A stretch of 64,000 nucleotides of DNA, taken from positions 29,017,008-29,081,007 of the forward strand of contig CM017572.1 of NCBI GenBank assembly GCA_007844125.1. The letters run 5' to 3'. The notes under the pieces are model-generated. The model did not search any database. It was given only the letters and a program-made list of their open reading frames with translations, and was not told the origin of the DNA. Of this stretch, positions 60,781 to 64,000 are shown piece by piece (position 1 is the first letter of the stretch; every line of letters begins with the position of its first letter). A program made the translations under genes and the position numbers. Source of the stretch: Sinonovacula constricta (lineage: Eukaryota > Mollusca > Bivalvia > Cardiida > Solecurtidae).

Positions 60781-62136
60781 TCAATTTTGTTGCAGACATT
60801 AAATACTTGTTTTTGTCTTTCAAGATAACATAAATGAAAAAATTGACACTGACTGCAAATACACAGACAGAAACCAATCAACAGAGGAATATATTTTTGT
60901 CTTCAACATGAGCCTTGGAGGGATAGGTTAATGCTATAGATCCCAGATATATGGGTGAAATATATGATCATATCCACCATTACTATTATTACAAAATGGC
61001 ACACGTCCGAGTTGCATGTAATTATTGGATGCTAATTTTAAAGACTGCCATGTTTCTCATTTATGACCTTTTTTAATCAAAGCGCTGAAAGTGTACTTAT
61101 CAGGTACCTAGTTTTTGGAACCTATTTAAATAGCAGAGGGAAAAATGCTTTTTATTTACGTCATAGATGAGGTTAATATTTTTGTATGTGAATTTTATTA
61201 TAAGCCATAGTTTGCAGGTAGAGAACGTACACAAATGTGATCCTATTATTAAAAACAGACACACAGATCACCACCTACTATATAGGTGGACAAGTGCCAG
61301 GTATGTTAGATAGTTGTGGCCCCGCCTCAGTGTCCCCATACTGCACGAGGATTGCTGCTCCGCTGTATCATCATGCCTCACATGTGGTTAGTCAACTCCG
61401 GGTCACATGACTCGTTGCTGGATCCTGTGTGACAAGAAAAGTCAGGATTATTAAGTGTTTACAGTTGGGTTGGACATCTCATGAAAAATGTTTCATTGTT
61501 TACGTGAGACAGATATAGCACTAATATCACCTTGATAGCATGTAGCAAGGGAACAATTCCACTTACATGAACTTCTGTGACCATATAAGTTACTAAATGA
61601 AACAGGACTAAATATGTTATTTCTTTTATTACATTTATTTATTTAACATTTCAAGAAAGCAGGCATTTGAGTAAAAATCATGATTGTAAATTTAATTGCC
61701 ATCACATAATATTCTCTATAAACGAATGTTTACTTCATGCAAGTGCGTGTTTATCACTTACAAAGAGGCTTCAAAAAGGAACTACAATCTGATTCCCACC
61801 TTCTGAGACAACTTGAAGATGGTGTATCATACCATCTTTTAAATTTTAAAATGATTTCAATATCCAGTTCTGATATATAATGCACAAACTTTGATTTAAT
61901 CCTGATGTGAAATCTTGTTTATTTTGATTCCTGCATGCACTACTGATTATAATAAAAAGTGCAAATTATAAGGCCTCAATTATGGGCAATTTATTTTTGC
62001 ACAAAGGTCAGGATAAGGTGAATGTAAAGGGTAAAGAAAGTTTCTAGCAAAAACACTAAGTGGCATAATGGCTAATCTACAAGAAACGCCATGGATGCTG
62101 GACATCTAAGGTGGCGAAAGGAGCATGCGCTTAGAA
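60781..62136. repeat. Lead block of the duplication unit, copy C
   Basis: Matches 32221-33495 almost throughout, including the two stretches missing from copy A. No coding capacity. Confidence 0.75.
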
Positions 62137-62137
62137 C

Positions 62138-63585
62138 GTGGTTGCCATTACATGATCAGACCACATTCATATTTGCCATGACGTTATTAGATAACATACA
62201 TAGTTATCATGACGTAATTAGGCCACAAACATAGCTGCCATGACGTTATTAGGCCACAAACATAGTTGCCATGACATTAATAGACCACGTTCTTCGTAAA
62301 TAAACATTGCTGCCTTGGAGATATTATGCCCTATACATTACTGCCATAGAGTTATTGTAACCTAGACAGTACTGCTATGGAGTTATTATGCCCTATACAT
62401 TACTGCCGTGACGATATTAGGCAAAATATTTACAAACATGGAGTTATTATGTCCTATACATCGCTGCCATGGAGTTATCATGCCATATAGACTGCTGCCA
62501 TGACGTTATTATGCCATATACATTGCTGACATGGAGTTATTATGCCATACATACTGCTGCCATGATGTTATTATGCCATATTCATTGCTGCCATGACGTT
62601 ATTATGCCACATAGACTGCTGCCATGACGTTACAATGCCATATACATTGCTGCCATGAGGTTAGTATGCCATATAGACTGTTGCCATGACGTTATTATGT
62701 CCTATACATTGCTGCCATAACGTTAATTTGCCCTATACATTGCTGCCATGACGTTAATTTGCCCTATACATTGCTGCCATGACGTTATTATGCCCTATAC
62801 ATTGCTGCCATGACGTTAATTTGCCCTATACATTGCTGCCATGACGTTAATTTGCCCTATACATTGCTGCCATGACGTTATTATGCCCTATACATTGCTG
62901 CCATGACGTTAATTTGCCCTATACATTGCTGCCATGACGTTAATTTGCCCTATACATTGCTGCCATGACGTTATTATGCCCTATACATAGCTGCAATGCC
63001 GTTATCATGCCTATGAATTGCTGACATGACGTTATTATGCCCTATACATTGCTGCCATGATGTTCTTCGGCAATAAACATTGCTGACATGGAGATATTAT
63101 GCCCTATACATAGCTGCCATGACGTTATCATGCCTATGAATTGCTGCCATGACGTTATTATGCCCTATACATTGCTGCCATGACCTTATTATGCGCTATA
63201 CAATGCTGCCATGCCGTTTTTATTTCTATACATTGCTGCCATGACGTCATTAAACCCTTTTTATTGCTGTCATGACGTTATCATGCTCTATACAATGACG
63301 CCATGACGTTATTATGCTCTATACATTAGTGCTATGTCGTTATTATGCCTATACATCGTCGCCATGACGTCATTAAGCCATATTTTTTGCTGTCATGACG
63401 TTATCATGCCCTATACAATGACGCCATGACGTTATCATGCCTATAAATTGCTGTCATGACGTTATAATGCCCTGTACTTTGCCGTCGTGGAGTTATTATG
63501 CTCTTTACATTGCTATTATGATGTTATTATGTCCTACACATTGCTGCCATGAAGTTTTTTATTATGCCCTATACATTACCGTCTT
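62138..63585 (+). repeat. 31-bp minisatellite array, unit C
   Basis: About 45 units: first about five type-1 units (CCACAAACATAGCTGCC), the junction ACGTTCTTCGTAAATAAAC, then type-2 units. Between 62690 and 62990 three-unit (93-bp) higher-order repeats are clear, alternating one GTTATTATG unit with two GTTAATTTG units. Confidence 0.85.
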
Positions 63586-63610
63586 GACTTTTTTCGGCTA
63601 CAAACTTTGC

Positions 63611-63904
63611 AATCGGTAGAGCGTCGGCTCCAGGTACGGGAGGCCCCGGGTTCGATCTCGGGCCGCGACATACCAAAGTCGTTAAAAATGGTAGCGGTAT
63701 AGCACCCTTGCTAACGCTCAAGCAAATATAAGGGTAGTTCCACGACTGGTTGACCCGGTATCAGGATAATGTCACTGGGTGTGGTATCATGCCAGGTGTT
63801 CACGGCATGCTATACACAGTGAAGTCAGCACTATATCTGCTTCAAGTGGACACCGTCTCCAGATAACTGAAATACTGTTGGTGGGACGATAAACCCAATA
63901 ACAA
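63611..63904 (+). mobile_element. tRNA-derived SINE, family 1, copy 5 (5' truncated)
   Basis: Starts at AATCGGTAGAGCGTCGGCTC, lacking about 20 bp of the tRNA head, and ends AAACCCAATAACAAAC. Exact 11-bp target-site duplication ACAAACTTTGC (63600-63610 and 63905-63915). The empty site is preserved in unit B at 40047-40057, so insertion followed the duplication. Confidence 0.85.
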
Positions 63905-64000
63905 ACAAACTTTGCTGCGATGGACTTATTAGGCCATACAACTTAACGGTATTGAGGTTTTAGGACGGACTATAGAGATGGAATTATGCTGTTTAAATTG

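Larger units (their letters stand above)
60781..64000. repeat. Start of duplication unit C (runs off the window)
   Basis: 60781-62136 matches the lead block of units A and B, followed by a 31-bp array and, after a SINE, by 63905-64000. That last stretch matches unit B from 40047 (the cgacggacttattaggcc segment). A third gene copy would be expected beyond the right edge. Confidence 0.75.

Noticed and set aside
1..64000. Autonomous retrotransposon, transposase, endogenous virus or prokaryotic defence system
   Set aside because: I looked through the longer open frames on both strands and found no reverse transcriptase, integrase, transposase, capsid or other such motif. All mobile elements seen are non-coding.

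Overview
The window looks like nuclear DNA of a bivalve mollusc. It is AT-rich and intron-rich, with no operons, tRNA-derived SINEs and large amounts of satellite-like sequence. The coding content is a pair of B-box / coiled-coil / NHL-like propeller (TRIM-like) genes, a family known to be greatly expanded in bivalves. The species cannot be fixed from sequence alone.

Only two protein-coding genes can be supported, both on the minus strand and both apparently intact. Gene A (13194-24586, 590 aa) and gene B (43098-50008, 587 aa) are paralogues with the same three coding exons and the same splice phases. Exon 1 carries two B-box zinc fingers, exon 2 the coiled coil, basic linker and first propeller blade(s), and exon 3 the rest of the propeller. 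No RING finger is visible. By analogy with RING-less TRIM proteins they may be adaptors or sensors in ubiquitin or innate-immune signalling; that role is inference.

The genes lie in a large direct tandem duplication. Unit A runs about 7561-32220 and unit B about 32221-60780. Unit C starts near 60781 and runs off the window, and the tail of a preceding unit is seen at about 7253-7560. In left-to-right order each unit has: (1) a conserved lead block; (2) a 31-bp minisatellite; (3) a block 3' of the gene; (4) exon 3; (5) an intron rich in mobile elements; (6) exon 2; (7) exon 1; (8) about 2 kb of 5' flank; (9) a 60-bp minisatellite; (10) a tail block containing a (CT)n microsatellite. The units differ mainly by mobile-element insertions and by satellite expansion. 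Several insertions can be checked against an empty site in the other unit.

Bases 1-7250 lie outside the clear duplication. They hold dispersed repeats (a TTAA-flanked MITE, a 146-bp tandem element, two SINE types) and otherwise unrecognised AT-rich sequence. No autonomous transposon (reverse transcriptase or transposase), rRNA gene, convincing functional tRNA gene or CRISPR array was found.
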